DNA from: Rhodoferax ferrireducens T118
GTDB taxonomy: Bacteria; Pseudomonadota; Gammaproteobacteria; Burkholderiales; Burkholderiaceae_C
Assembly: GCF_000013605.1 (NCBI RefSeq)
Contig: NC_007908.1
Span: 2,790,001 to 2,854,000, forward strand
Length of the DNA stretch: 64,000 nt
Reading direction: 5' to 3'
The position numbers and the translations under genes are program-made. Shown piece after piece: positions 1-9,417 of the stretch. Under the pieces are notes generated by a model. The model was not told the DNA's origin and did not search any database. It was given only the letters and a program-made list of their open reading frames with translations. Position 1 is the first letter of the stretch; the number at the start of each line of letters is the position of its first letter.

Positions 1-1
1 G

Positions 2-154
2 CCGCAGTTGTCGCGCCTGTGCGCCTGGGTGCTGCAGGCCGAACAGCAGGGGCTCGATTACGGCTTGCGCCTAGCTGGCCTGGACATCAAGCCGGCCCAC
101 GGTGAGGCGCAAAAACGCCGCTGCCTGCAAGCGCTGGCGCTGTGCGGAGCTTGA
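2..154 (+). CDS. DUF58 family protein, C-terminal end (partial)
   Basis: Open frame entering from the left edge and ending in TGA at 152-154. About 50 residues remain, beginning PQLSRLCAWVLQAEQQG and containing LDYGLRL followed by a conserved-looking Gly and a closing CLQALALCGA. This resembles the tail of DUF58 proteins (von Willebrand-like domain), which are usually encoded between a MoxR-type ATPase and a transglutaminase. The transglutaminase gene starts 10 bases downstream, which supports the call. Function is not firmly known; these clusters are thought to act in envelope protein maturation. Only the end is visible, so the call leans on context. Confidence 0.7.
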   Translation, partial: PQLSRLCAWVLQAEQQGLDYGLRLAGLDIKPAHGEAQKRRCLQALALCGA

Positions 155-164
155 GGCTACCGCC

Positions 165-2186
165 ATGTTGAACCTGCTGCATCATCTGCGCCAGCTGCCG
201 CGCGACAGCCGCGACACCCTGTTCCTGCTGGGGGTGATCGCCTGGGTGGTGTTGCCGCAGGTGAGCCATTTGCCCTTGTGGTGCAGTCTGCTCAGCGGCG
301 CGGTCATGCTGTGGCGCGGCTGGCTCGCCGTCACGCTGCGGCCGTTGCCCGCGCGCTGGTGGCTCTGGTTGCTGCTGGTACTGACCGTGGGCGCCACGCT
401 GTTCACCCACAAGACCCTGCTCGGACGCGATGCCGGCCTGACCCTGATCGTGGTGCTGCTGGCCTTGAAGACGCTGGAGCTGCGCGCCCGCCGTGATGCC
501 TTCGTGGTGTTTTTTCTGAGCTTCTTCATGATGCTGAGCAACTTTTTCTTCTCGCAGTCGCTCTTGACCGCCGGCGCCATGCTGATCGCGCTGCTGGGCC
601 TGTTGACCGCCCTGGTCAATGCCCATATGCCGGTGGGCAAGCCGCCCTTGCTGCAGGCGGCCCGCATCGCGGGCTCGATGACCCTATTGGGCGCGCCCAT
701 CATGGTGCTGTTGTTCTTGCTGTTTCCGCGTCTGGCGCCGCTGTGGGGTGTGCCCAGCGACGCCATGAGCGGGCGCAGCGGCTTGTCGGCCACGATGCAG
801 GTCGGCACCATCGCCAGCCTGGCCCTCGATGACAGCATTGCCATGCGCATCCGCTTCGAGGGCGCGCCACCACGTCAGTCGGACCTTTATTTTCGCGGGC
901 CGGTGCTCTCCAGCTTTGACGGGCGCAGCTGGCAGCCGCTGCGCTCAGGGCTGCCAGCCCGCATGAGGCCGCTCCCCAATCTGCAGGTGCAGGGCGCACC
1001 GATCAACTACCAGGTGACGCTGGAACCCAATCAGCGCCCCTGGTTGCTGCTGCTGGACGCCACGCCCAACGCGCCCCTGCTGACGGGCTTCGAGGCCCGC
1101 ATGACACCCGAGCTGCAATGGCTGGTGGAGCGCCCGATCACCGACCTGCTGCGCTACACGGCCCGCAGCTACCCCGACTTCAGCCACGGCCCGTTGCGCC
1201 CGGTGGCGGGTCTGCAGGACTACCTGGAATTGCCCTTTGGTTTCAACCCGCGCACGCTGCAACTGGCCGCCGAGCTGCGGCGCGACCCGCGTTATGCCGC
1301 GGACGACGGGACGCAACTGATCGCAGCCGTGCTGGAGCGCCTGCGCAGCGGCGGCTACGTCTACACACTGGACCCCGGCGCGTACGGCCGCGACAGCGCC
1401 GACGAGTTCTGGTTTGACCGCAAAGAGGGATTTTGCGAACACATCGCGTCCAGCTTCGTCATCCTGCTGCGCGCGCTCAAGCTGCCCGCGCGCGTCGTCA
1501 CCGGCTACCAGGGTGGCGAACAAAATCCCGTCGACGGCTTCTGGACCGTGCGCCAGAGCGACGCCCACGCCTGGGCCGAAGTCTGGCTGAACGGGCGCGG
1601 CTGGGTGCGCGTGGACCCCACTGCGGCCGTGGCGCCGGGCCGGGTGGGCAGCTTGCAACGCTTGCAGGCGCCGCGTGGCGTCATCACCGAGGCCTTGCTC
1701 GGCAACGTCAACCCGGCGCTGGCCCTGAACCTGCGCGCCGTGTGGGACGCCGTCAACAACCGCTGGAACCAGTCGGTGCTGAACTACACGCAGCGCAAGC
1801 AGCTCAACCTGCTCAAAAACCTGGGCTTTGAGTCGCCGAGCTGGGAAGACCTGATCTACCTGCTGATCGGCATCGTGGTGCTGGCCAGCCTGGGCGGCGC
1901 GGCCTGGACCCTGTGGGATCGCTTGCGCCAGGACCCGTGGCTGCGGCTGCTGGCGCAAGCAGCCAAGCGGCTGCAAAAAGCAGGCGTCCAACTGGCCCCG
2001 AACAGCCCGCCGCGCCGCATGGCAGAGCAGCTAAGCGCGCAGCTCGGCCCCGAGCACCCAGCGGCCCGGCGCATCGGCGACTGGCTCTTACGCCTGGAAG
2101 CGCTGCGCTACGCGCCGCCCGCCGCCCGGCGCAGCCGCCTCGCGACACTGCAGCATGAATTCAAGCGACTGCACTGGCCCACGTGA
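165..2186 (+). CDS. tgpA: TgpA-like membrane transglutaminase (DUF3488 plus transglutaminase core)
   Basis: 673 residues from the ATG at 165; a longer frame from 102 would run into the DUF58 gene, so I chose 165. The N-terminal ~200 residues are a string of hydrophobic segments typical of DUF3488. They are followed by a periplasmic transglutaminase core with the thiol triad visible: Cys424 in GFCEHIASSF, His468 in SDAHAWAEVW and Asp484 in WVRVDPTAA. A further membrane segment (about residues 565-585, LIYLLIGIVVLASLGG) precedes a cytoplasmic DUF4129-like tail. In Pseudomonas, TgpA is an essential inner-membrane protein with periplasmic transglutaminase activity. The last ~70 bases are duplicated near 15.8 kb. 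Confidence 0.9.
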   Translation: MLNLLHHLRQLPRDSRDTLFLLGVIAWVVLPQVSHLPLWCSLLSGAVMLWRGWLAVTLRPLPARWWLWLLLVLTVGATLFTHKTLLGRDAGLTLIVVLLALKTLELRARRDAFVVFFLSFFMMLSNFFFSQSLLTAGAMLIALLGLLTALVNAHMPVGKPPLLQAARIAGSMTLLGAPIMVLLFLLFPRLAPLWGVPSDAMSGRSGLSATMQVGTIASLALDDSIAMRIRFEGAPPRQSDLYFRGPVLSSFDGRSWQPLRSGLPARMRPLPNLQVQGAPINYQVTLEPNQRPWLLLLDATPNAPLLTGFEARMTPELQWLVERPITDLLRYTARSYPDFSHGPLRPVAGLQDYLELPFGFNPRTLQLAAELRRDPRYAADDGTQLIAAVLERLRSGGYVYTLDPGAYGRDSADEFWFDRKEGFCEHIASSFVILLRALKLPARVVTGYQGGEQNPVDGFWTVRQSDAHAWAEVWLNGRGWVRVDPTAAVAPGRVGSLQRLQAPRGVITEALLGNVNPALALNLRAVWDAVNNRWNQSVLNYTQRKQLNLLKNLGFESPSWEDLIYLLIGIVVLASLGGAAWTLWDRLRQDPWLRLLAQAAKRLQKAGVQLAPNSPPRRMAEQLSAQLGPEHPAARRIGDWLLRLEALRYAPPAARRSRLATLQHEFKRLHWPT

Positions 2187-2200
2187 CTTCAAAGTCTCTC
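2124..2200 (+). repeat. tgpA/mltB junction repeat, copy 1
   Basis: The 3' end of the transglutaminase gene and the bases just after it align without gaps to 15805-15881, with about 65 of 76 bases identical. Here the repeat holds the last codons of tgpA, its TGA and, overlapping it, a GTG that opens a short frame beginning VTSKS. That is the same first four codons as mltB at 15864. This copy looks like the old left junction, now cut off from the rest of mltB. Confidence 0.8.
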
Positions 2201-2455
2201 TGCTCTTCGCGTTTGGCTTCAGTAGTGATCCAGTAGCAAATCGGGCGTTGGTAGAAGTGAGGAAGTCGAATCAGGGCATGAATTCCGGCGAGATGTTCTA
2301 TTGACTAAACGCAATTCCCCGAAGGGACAGACGACTAACCTGAAAACAAGCTGAGCCTTTCATCCTCTTCCACGCCGCATCAGCGGACAAAGACGTGCGG
2401 CGGTTTAGCGAATTGCAAATGACTTTCTTGCATCAACTTGTGCCAAAACAACGAC

Positions 2456-3127
2456 ATGAAACACTGGTTGGCCATTTTCATTTGTGCGCTCATCGCTGCG
2501 GACTTCGTGCATGGCGATGAATGGAAATGTCCTCATTCCAATGTGGTGGTCCATTCAACCGACAGCGATGATGCCGATGCTGCGTGCAAAGCAGCACGCA
2601 AGGCACTCGAATTTCTCGCAACGCAAGGGCTTGATACGACAGGATCGGTCGATGTGCGTCTGGTGACGAAGCTCCCCATGCCCTGCCCGCGGTCGAGTTT
2701 TGGCTGCTACGATCAGCCCAATCACCGCATCCATATGCTCGTTATTTCAGAATGCTTGAAGATGAGGACATGGGTAGAACTGCCGCTCAACCGTTCTCTT
2801 TGCGAGAGCTTTCTCACGCACGAAGTCGCCCACGTTGTGGCGGCTGCAAACTTCACTGCGCCGAAGCCGAGCACGCTGGCGCAAGAGTATCTTGCCAACG
2901 TCACCATGGTTTCGACGATGTCGCCGAGGCAGCGGGAGCGTTTGCTGGAGCAACTCCCCGGGCGGGGGTTCGACTCGGCTGATCAGATGAGTACGACTTA
3001 TTATCAGCTCGACCCGGCCCGGTTCAGCGCCGAGGTTTACCGGCACTTTATCAAGCTGGGCAACGGCAAGGTATTTTTGCAGAATGTGCTCTCGGGCAGG
3101 GTCCTGAACAATGAAGGTAATCCGTAA
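2456..3127 (+). CDS. Secreted protein with an HEVAH zinc-metallopeptidase-like motif
   Basis: 223 residues from the ATG at 2456 (a TTG at 2438 would add six residues in front of a clean signal peptide). The signal peptide is MKHWLAIFICALIAADFVHG, so the product should be exported. The mature part has several cysteines (WKCPHS, PMPCPRSSFGCYD, SECLK, SLCESF) that may form disulfides. It also has LTHEVAHVVAAANF, an HExxH motif of the kind used by zinc metallopeptidases, and the later EYLANVT could supply a third ligand. It may belong to the DUF6639 group, but I am not certain. Substrate unknown. It is the first gene inside the block between tgpA and mltB. Confidence 0.6.
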   Translation: MKHWLAIFICALIAADFVHGDEWKCPHSNVVVHSTDSDDADAACKAARKALEFLATQGLDTTGSVDVRLVTKLPMPCPRSSFGCYDQPNHRIHMLVISECLKMRTWVELPLNRSLCESFLTHEVAHVVAAANFTAPKPSTLAQEYLANVTMVSTMSPRQRERLLEQLPGRGFDSADQMSTTYYQLDPARFSAEVYRHFIKLGNGKVFLQNVLSGRVLNNEGNP

Positions 3128-3223
3128 AATGGATGTTGGTTGACAGACTTCCGCGGTCATAGCCGCCTACCGCCCAGCACAGCCCATGGTGACGATGGAT
3201 GGACGGATAAACCAGACGTCCAT

Positions 3224-4123
3224 CTACCAGGTCATCCCTGGTTGCGAGAAATGATTTGTCAAAAAATCGATGAGCGCGCGAACCTTGGGCGAGACATGTT
3301 TGCGGCTTGGGTACACCGCATAAATGCCAAGCTCAAGCGAACGAAATTCGGGCATCAACTCGACCAATGCCCCGGAGGCCAAATCGTCGCCCACCAGGAA
3401 GCTGGGCTGCAAGATGATGCCTTGGCTGGCGAGTGCCGCCGCGCGGCAGGTGTCCCCGTTATTGGTATGGATGCAGGGATTGGTTTTGACACTGACCGGC
3501 CCCAGGGGTCCCTTGAAGGGCCATTCGTCCTTGGTGGACCAGTAGCTGTACGAGATCACAGCATGGTCAGCCAGTTCGCCGGGGTGCTTGGGTGTGCCGT
3601 GCAGCTTGAGATACTGCGGTGAGGCACACAGCACCATGCGTGTGGTCGCCAGCCGCTTGCTGACCAGGGTTGAATTTTCCAGATTGGCGATGCGGATCGC
3701 CACGTCATAACCCTCCTCCACCAGATCGACCAGGCGATCTGCCAGCGTCACGTCCAGCTTGACGTTAGGGTGCCGGACTCGGAAGGCGCCCCACAGCGGG
3801 GCCAGATGCAAAACGCCAAAGGTAAATGGCGCATTGATTCGCAGCAACCCGCTCGCGGCATCGCTACGGGACGTGATTTCATCCTCAGCCTCTGCCAGCT
3901 CGGCCAGCAGCTCCTTGCTGCGAACATAAAAGATCTGTCCTTCATCTGTCAGTGAGAGCCGCCGTGTCGTGCGGTGCAGCAAGCGCACACCCAGGCGGGT
4001 TTCCATGTCGACCACATAACGCGAGACAGCCGCCTTGGACATGCCCAGCGCGTCGGCGGCTTTGACAAAGCTCCCAGCGTCAACCACCGCATTGAAAGTC
4101 TGCATTTCAAGAAACCGATCCAT
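3224..4123 (-). CDS. LysR-family transcriptional regulator
   Basis: 299 residues, the usual length for the family. The N-terminal winged helix is clear (MQTFNAVVDAGSFVKAADALGMSKAAVSRYV), followed by the linker and an effector domain of the periplasmic-binding-protein fold. It is divergent from the NADP-oxidoreductase operon starting at 4276, with about 150 bases between them. This is the classic arrangement of a LysR regulator and its target. The likely role is control of that operon in response to a small-molecule signal, possibly a quinone or aromatic, but the ligand cannot be read from sequence. Confidence 0.9.
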   Translation of the reverse strand: MDRFLEMQTFNAVVDAGSFVKAADALGMSKAAVSRYVVDMETRLGVRLLHRTTRRLSLTDEGQIFYVRSKELLAELAEAEDEITSRSDAASGLLRINAPFTFGVLHLAPLWGAFRVRHPNVKLDVTLADRLVDLVEEGYDVAIRIANLENSTLVSKRLATTRMVLCASPQYLKLHGTPKHPGELADHAVISYSYWSTKDEWPFKGPLGPVSVKTNPCIHTNNGDTCRAAALASQGIILQPSFLVGDDLASGALVELMPEFRSLELGIYAVYPSRKHVSPKVRALIDFLTNHFSQPGMTW

Positions 4124-4275
4124 TATTCCTCCAATCGAGACAATTAATCACATTCAGCGGGGTTTATCTTCTCCCACATTTCCAATAAAGTCCATCCCAT
4201 GCACTGCAAAACACACACGGTCCAGCCAATGCAGTGTCTGCAACAGACAAATTCAACCAACCCAAAGGAACCATC

Positions 4276-4908
4276 ATGAAAGTCACAGTTATCGGCGCCG
4301 GCAATATGGGTGCAGCCTTCGTCAAACAACTCACCCACGCTGGCCATCAAGTCACAGTGACCGCTCGCAGTTTTGAAAAAGCACAAGCGGTGGCCGCAGC
4401 CAACATCGGCGCAACCGCCGTCGCCACAGCCAACGCAACCGCTCAAGCTGATGTCGTCATTCTGGCGACCGGCTATGCCGACGCCGTTAATGCGTTGAAA
4501 AGTGTCGGTAATCTGAACGGCAAGGTGGTCATCGACATCACCAACCCCCTGACTGCCGATTTCATGGGATTGACCCTCGGTCACAGCAGCTCTGCTGCGG
4601 AGGAAATCGCCAAGGCCATCCCAGAGGCTGACGTTGTCAAAGCATTCAATACCGTATTCGCCCAAGTGCTTTCCGACGGCGCTGATTTTGGTAACGGTCA
4701 AATTGTTCCGGTATTTGTCGCCAGTGACAGTGAGCGTGCCAAGCAGACCGCCAAGGCGCTGGCCGAGAGTATGGGATTTTCCACGGTGGATGCCGGTGGC
4801 CTGAAGAACGCTCGCTACCTGGAGCCCGTGGCTGGGTTCAACATTTACCTGGGCTACGGCGCAGGTCTGGGCACGTCGATTGCGCCGACCTGGATCAAGC
4901 GCGCTTGA
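4276..4908 (+). CDS. NADP oxidoreductase, F420-dependent-like fold
   Basis: 210 residues from the ATG at 4276, preceded by an AAAGGA ribosome site; the longer in-frame start at 4234 lacks one. The N-terminus carries a dinucleotide-binding motif (KVTVIGAGNMGAAF) and the body matches the NADPH-dependent F420 reductase / COG2085 family (VIDITNPLT, VKAFNTVFAQ). In bacteria without F420 these proteins probably reduce another flavin or carbonyl with NADPH. First gene of a five-gene plus-strand operon divergent from a LysR gene. The real substrate is unknown. Confidence 0.8.
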   Translation: MKVTVIGAGNMGAAFVKQLTHAGHQVTVTARSFEKAQAVAAANIGATAVATANATAQADVVILATGYADAVNALKSVGNLNGKVVIDITNPLTADFMGLTLGHSSSAAEEIAKAIPEADVVKAFNTVFAQVLSDGADFGNGQIVPVFVASDSERAKQTAKALAESMGFSTVDAGGLKNARYLEPVAGFNIYLGYGAGLGTSIAPTWIKRA

Positions 4909-4993
4909 TCCAAGACCCGCGATCTGCAAGCGTCTAAGGCTTGCAGATCAAGCGACCCTATCCATCAACACATCTCATTTTCAGGAAACCACC

Positions 4994-5404
4994 ATGTCCA
5001 AGACCTTTCAAAACTCGCTCACCCTGGCTTCTCGCCTGTTGTTTGTCGTGTTCTTTCTGCCTGCGGGCTTTGGCAAACTCACCGGCTTTGCCGGCACCGT
5101 GGGCTACATCTCTTCGGTGGGCTTGCCACTCGCCACCCTGGGTGCCGTTCTGGCGCTGGCGGTTGAAATTCTGGGTAGCCTGGCACTTCTGGCGGGGCTC
5201 AAGACCCGGCTTGCGGCCCTGATCCTGGCGGGCTTCACGCTGGTGGCCAGCTTCTTCTTCCATGCCTACTGGGCAGTGCCTGCTGACCAGGCATTTGTCA
5301 CACAATTGCTGTTCTTCAAGAATATTGCCGTGGTTGGCGGATTGCTGGCACTGGCGGCCAACGGCGCAGGCGCCTGGAGCCTGGATGCGCGCAACGAACG
5401 TTGA
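4994..5404 (+). CDS. DoxX family membrane protein (copy 1)
   Basis: 136 residues from the ATG at 4994, starting MSKTFQNSLTLASRLLFVV. There are four hydrophobic segments, with the DoxX pattern LPAGFGKLTGFAG in the first loop and a closing FKNIAVVGGLLALAANGAGA. Members are small inner-membrane proteins often paired with redox enzymes and thought to work with quinones. It is a close paralogue of the DoxX gene at 45150-45560, of identical length and with the same closing GAGAWSLDAR. It lies between the NADP oxidoreductase and the dioxygenase in one operon. Confidence 0.9.
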   Translation: MSKTFQNSLTLASRLLFVVFFLPAGFGKLTGFAGTVGYISSVGLPLATLGAVLALAVEILGSLALLAGLKTRLAALILAGFTLVASFFFHAYWAVPADQAFVTQLLFFKNIAVVGGLLALAANGAGAWSLDARNER

Positions 5405-5435
5405 TTCAAACTGAAAACAAAACACTGGAATCGCC

Positions 5436-6227
5436 ATGACCTCCGCAGCCAAAGCCCCTGTTCTTTTCATCTCGCATGGGGCACCGACCTTTGCCCTTGA
5501 GCCTGGACTTCTTGGCCCCCGGCTGCGAACCCTGGGCCGGCAACTGCCTGAACTCAAGGCGGTGTTGGTGGTGTCACCCCACTGGCAAACAAAGAACGTG
5601 ATGGTCATGAGCACCGCGTTGCCAGAGACGGTGCACGACTTTGGCGGTTTTCCGGCCAGCCTGTATGCACTGCAATATCGGGCTGCCGGTCAGCCAGAAC
5701 TGGCCCAGGAGGCGGCCCGCCTGCTGAATGCGGCAGGTTTCGCTGCAAATTGCGACGACCGTCGCGGGCTCGATCACGGTGCCTGGGTTCCACTGCTCCA
5801 CCTGCTGCCCGAGGCCAAGGTGCCGGTTTTTCAGGTCTCCATGCCTTTGGGCTTGACGACCCAGCAGGCGGTGAAGTTGGGCCAGGCTCTGGCACCGCTG
5901 CGCAAGCAGGGCGTACTCATTGTTGCCTCCGGCAGCATGACCCATAACCTGTACGACGTCCGTCAATCCGGCGCGCAGCCCGAAGCCTATGCCCAGGAAT
6001 TTGCCACCTGGGTGCGGACCGCCGTGCTGGCCAAAGGGGTCAAACAGTTGCTTGACTACCGTGCTGAGGCACCCTACGCCGAACGGGCGCATCCAAGTGA
6101 AGAGCATTTTCTTCCGCTGCTGATCGCCATGGGGGCAGTCACCGAGGCGGATGAAGTGACGCTGCTCCAAGGGGGCATCACCAACGGCGTTTTGTCAATG
6201 GAATCCTACGCATGGGGGATTGAGTGA
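5436..6227 (+). CDS. ygiD: YgiD-like extradiol ring-cleavage dioxygenase (4,5-DOPA dioxygenase family)
   Basis: 263 residues, the family's normal size. The class III extradiol (LigB-like) fold is recognisable from FISHGAPTFAL near the start, SPHWQTKNV, DHGAWVPLLHLLPEAKVPVFQVS and the C-terminal HPSEEHFLPLLIAMGA. The His residues in these motifs would bind the active-site metal. E. coli YgiD cleaves L-DOPA at the 4,5 position in vitro; here the natural substrate is probably some catechol. The stop overlaps the next gene's start (TGATG), so the two are likely translationally coupled. Confidence 0.85.
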   Translation: MTSAAKAPVLFISHGAPTFALEPGLLGPRLRTLGRQLPELKAVLVVSPHWQTKNVMVMSTALPETVHDFGGFPASLYALQYRAAGQPELAQEAARLLNAAGFAANCDDRRGLDHGAWVPLLHLLPEAKVPVFQVSMPLGLTTQQAVKLGQALAPLRKQGVLIVASGSMTHNLYDVRQSGAQPEAYAQEFATWVRTAVLAKGVKQLLDYRAEAPYAERAHPSEEHFLPLLIAMGAVTEADEVTLLQGGITNGVLSMESYAWGIE

Positions 6228-6886
6228 TGAGTGCACACTTTGATTTGACGTTTTTATCGAAACAACCGCAGCCTGCGAACCCCAAAGCGCTGGTGGTGCT
6301 CTTGCATGGCGTGGGCGGCAGCGAGACCAATCTTGTCGATTTGGCCGCCACCATCAGCTCGGAAACGCTCGTCGTCATGCCGCGCGGCCCCATGACCTTG
6401 GGTGCGGGGCAGTATGGCTGGTTTCGGGTGAACTTCACCAGCACCGGTCCGCTTATCGTCGAGACCGAGGCCGAGCAAAGTCGCCAGACCTTGCTCCGAT
6501 TTGTGGCGCAACTGCAGTCGGTCTACAGCATTGGACCGCGGAAAACGGTGATTGCCGGATTCAGCCAAGGTGGGATTTTGAGTGCCAGCGTTGCGCTGAG
6601 CGCGCCCGAGCTCGTTGCCGGATTTGGGGTCCTGTCGGGGCGTATCTTGCCTGAACTCGAATCGCATATGGCCGACAAGGCGCGGTTGAAAAACCTTCAC
6701 GCATTCATTGGACATGGCGAGTACGATAGCAAGTTGCCCGTGATGTGGGCACAGCGCTCGGACCAACTTCTCAGTGACTTGGGCGTGGCGCACCTGACCC
6801 GTCTGTACCCAATTGACCATGGCATCAGCGCGGAAATGCGGGCAGACTTTTTATCCTGGTTGCAGAGCATCACTTCAGGGGTTTGA
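6227..6886 (+). CDS. Alpha/beta-hydrolase, phospholipase/carboxylesterase family
   Basis: 219 residues from the ATG at 6227, which overlaps the previous stop. Hallmarks are LVVLLHGVGGSE (oxyanion region), the nucleophile elbow GFSQGGILS and the late Asp/His pair in GHGEYDSKLPV and YPIDHGIS. This is the pattern of YpfH/EstB-type esterases. The substrate is not evident. Its place in the LysR-linked operon with a ring-cleavage dioxygenase suggests hydrolysis of an ester or lactone-type intermediate, or detoxification. Confidence 0.85.
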   Translation: MSAHFDLTFLSKQPQPANPKALVVLLHGVGGSETNLVDLAATISSETLVVMPRGPMTLGAGQYGWFRVNFTSTGPLIVETEAEQSRQTLLRFVAQLQSVYSIGPRKTVIAGFSQGGILSASVALSAPELVAGFGVLSGRILPELESHMADKARLKNLHAFIGHGEYDSKLPVMWAQRSDQLLSDLGVAHLTRLYPIDHGISAEMRADFLSWLQSITSGV

Positions 6887-6887
6887 T

Positions 6888-7457
6888 ATGCATGACGCCA
6901 TTCATCAGAGCTACGCAGCTGTTCGCAGGCAGGAGCCGCCAGTGACCCCGATGGTGCTTCTGCACATCGGCGAAGATCGGACCTGCGTCGCGGCAGGCAG
7001 GGGCGTCGAGCCCGACCAGGTGCTGATTCTGGAGATTGGGTCCACGCGGACGTCAAACGATTTTTTCAGACACAATCCGCCATCGCCGCTGGAGATCGAA
7101 AACGCCATCATGGTCGTTGAGGACGAAGTGACGCGTGCCCGTGAAATAACCGTCGGACCCGCATCACTTTATTCCACGGATGAACTGGTTTACGAGATAG
7201 CCAAGATGGCGGGCTGTTCGGAAGATTTGGCCGTCACACTGACGATTGAACAGCTTGAAAAGCTGTTTGACCAGCTTGCTGCCAGATCCGAAGGCCGGCC
7301 ATCATCGCAAGTGGACATACCGGATGACCCGAAATTCGCTGCAACCCTGTTGATCCTGCGAGAGTTCATGCATCACCTGCAATTTGACGACATCAAATTC
7401 AGACGAAAGTCGGAGCCAACGGGGAACCCGGCCAACGATAGCCATCGACCCGTCTGA
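6888..7457 (+). CDS. Unrecognised 189-residue cytoplasmic protein
   Basis: From the ATG at 6888, one base after the esterase stop, so it is almost certainly the last gene of the same operon. I do not recognise a family. There is no signal peptide or membrane segment. The middle reads DQVLILEIGSTRTSNDFFRH, then a stretch rich in acidic residues (MVVEDEVTRARE), and the C-terminal half is mostly helical with LREFMHHLQFDDIKF. It ends 9 bases before the convergent kup gene ends. Function should be sought with the redox operon. Confidence 0.65.
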   Translation: MHDAIHQSYAAVRRQEPPVTPMVLLHIGEDRTCVAAGRGVEPDQVLILEIGSTRTSNDFFRHNPPSPLEIENAIMVVEDEVTRAREITVGPASLYSTDELVYEIAKMAGCSEDLAVTLTIEQLEKLFDQLAARSEGRPSSQVDIPDDPKFAATLLILREFMHHLQFDDIKFRRKSEPTGNPANDSHRPV

Positions 7458-7466
7458 TCCGCAACG

Positions 7467-9344
7467 TCAAATTTGCACCCGGGTCCCCAATTCGATCACG
7501 CAGTTGTTCGGCAGACGAAAGAAGTCCGCCACACTGCCTGCGTTGCGGGACATGATGGCAAACAGGGCTTCACGCCAGTGGGCCATGCCGGCGCCTTTGG
7601 TCGGCACCACAATTTCCCGACTGAGGAAATATGAAGTCTCAAACAGGTTGATGGACAAGCCTTGGGATTGACAGAGCTCCAGCGCCCGCGGAATATCCGG
7701 GGCGTTCTTGAAGCCGTAGTTCACCTGTACCTTCCAGAAACCGGGCACCAACGGCTTGACTTGAACGCGCTCGTCGAACGCAATCCATGGCACATCATGG
7801 AACACGACTGTGAGGATCACATTACGCTCGTGCAGCACCTGGTTGTGTTTCAGGTTGTGCATAAGGGCCTGCGGCACCGTGTCCGGGTTGGCAACCGTGT
7901 AGACGGCGGTCCGCGGGACCCGATGCACAACATCGGCGGACAAAGCCGTGATGAAGGGCAGCAGTTCGGGGTCATCGTGGCGGATGTTGTCAATCAACAG
8001 TTCGCGACCGCGCCGCCAGGTCGCCATGACCGTGAAAATGACCAGGCCCAGCACCAGCGGGAACCAGCCACCCTGAAAGAACTTGAGCGAGCAGGACACG
8101 ACCAACAGCGTGTCGAGGGCCAAAAACACAGCGGTGGCCGCCAGCGCCACCGGCAAGGGGTAGCCCCAGCCATCGCGCACGACAAAAAAAGTCAACGCGG
8201 TGGTGATCAACATCGTCATGGTCACCGCGATGCCATAGGCCGACGCCAGCGCGGAAGAGCTGCCAAAGCCAACGACGGCCAGCAAAACCGAGATCAGCAG
8301 CAGCCAGTTCACCTCCGGCATGTAAATCTGCCCGATTTCCTTGGCCGAGGTGTATTGCACCTGCATGCGCGGCAGCAGCCCCAGCAGGACCGCTTGTTTG
8401 GTCATGGAATAGGCCCCTGAAATCACCGCCTGGGACGCGATGACGGTGGCCAGTGTGGCCAAAACGACCGCCGGCATGAGCCAGGCCTGGGGGAACAGGC
8501 GATAAAAGGGATTCGCCAGCGCCGACGGATCACGCATCAGCAGCGCGCCTTGCCCCATGTAATTGATGGCCAGGGCCGGCAACACCAGTCCCAGCCAGGC
8601 CAACTGGATCGGTCGTTTGCCAAAGTGCCCCATGTCGGCGTAGAGCGCCTCCACACCCGTGAACGCCAGCACGATGGCGCCCACCGCCACAAACATGTGC
8701 CAGCCCTGTGAGCGCAAAAATTCAAAGGCGTTCAAGGGGTTGAGCGCCGCCAGAATGGCCGGCTGCTGAATGATTTCTGCGACACCGGTGACGCTCAGTA
8801 CGGCAAACCACAGCATGATGACCGGCCCGAACAGCTTGCCGACGAGGCTGGTGCCAAAACGCTGGACCGCAAACAGGCCGATGAGCACCGTCACTGAAAT
8901 CGGCAGCACATAGGATTTGAAGGCCGGCGTCACCACCTCCAGACCTTCGACCGCGCTGAGCACGGAGATGGCCGGGGTGATCACGCTATCGCCATAAAAC
9001 AGGGCGGCGCCAAACACGCCCATCAGCAGCAATACGGTGCGCCGCCGCGCCGTTTTGCCGGCCGCGTTGGCGGCAAGAGCGGTCAGCGCCATGATGCCGC
9101 CTTCGCCGCGGTTGTCGGCACGCAGGATCAGCAACACATATTTCAGCGTGACGACCATCATCAGGCCCCAGAAAATGACAGACACAGCGCCAATGAGGTG
9201 GACGCCGTCCAGCGGCACGCCGGTGGCAGGGCTGAAGACTTCCTTCATGGTGTACAGGGGACTGGTACCGATATCCCCGTACACCACCCCCATGGCGCCG
9301 AGAGTGAGCGCGGCCAGGCTTTCCCGATTCGAAGTTCTACTCAT
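7467..9344 (-). CDS. kup: Kup/TrkD-type potassium uptake permease
   Basis: 625 residues, the normal size for Kup. The N-terminus [23 protein letters not shown] is diagnostic, followed by about twelve hydrophobic segments in the first ~430 residues and a soluble C-terminal tail ([19 protein letters not shown]-like region, ending [11 protein letters not shown]). Kup brings in K+ with protons across the inner membrane. It sits 73 bases downstream of kdpE on the same strand, so it is probably the target, or at least a co-transcribed partner, of that two-component system. Confidence 0.95.
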   Translation of the reverse strand: MSRTSNRESLAALTLGAMGVVYGDIGTSPLYTMKEVFSPATGVPLDGVHLIGAVSVIFWGLMMVVTLKYVLLILRADNRGEGGIMALTALAANAAGKTARRRTVLLLMGVFGAALFYGDSVITPAISVLSAVEGLEVVTPAFKSYVLPISVTVLIGLFAVQRFGTSLVGKLFGPVIMLWFAVLSVTGVAEIIQQPAILAALNPLNAFEFLRSQGWHMFVAVGAIVLAFTGVEALYADMGHFGKRPIQLAWLGLVLPALAINYMGQGALLMRDPSALANPFYRLFPQAWLMPAVVLATLATVIASQAVISGAYSMTKQAVLLGLLPRMQVQYTSAKEIGQIYMPEVNWLLLISVLLAVVGFGSSSALASAYGIAVTMTMLITTALTFFVVRDGWGYPLPVALAATAVFLALDTLLVVSCSLKFFQGGWFPLVLGLVIFTVMATWRRGRELLIDNIRHDDPELLPFITALSADVVHRVPRTAVYTVANPDTVPQALMHNLKHNQVLHERNVILTVVFHDVPWIAFDERVQVKPLVPGFWKVQVNYGFKNAPDIPRALELCQSQGLSINLFETSYFLSREIVVPTKGAGMAHWREALFAIMSRNAGSVADFFRLPNNCVIELGTRVQI

Positions 9345-9417
9345 TGCAATCCATTGGCTGTAAACAGGGCGTCACTATCGCTACCGGCGCATCAGGAACG
9401 CATAAGGAAGGGTGCAC

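Noticed and set aside
102..164. Upstream start for the transglutaminase gene
   Set aside because: It would overlap the DUF58 coding end, and the extra 21 residues (many Arg and Cys) do not resemble a membrane-protein N-terminus.
3150..3190. Third copy of the tgpA/mltB junction repeat near 3166-3186
   Set aside because: Only about 13 bases (GCCCAGCACAGCC) match, without the rest of the repeat. Likely chance or a different short element.
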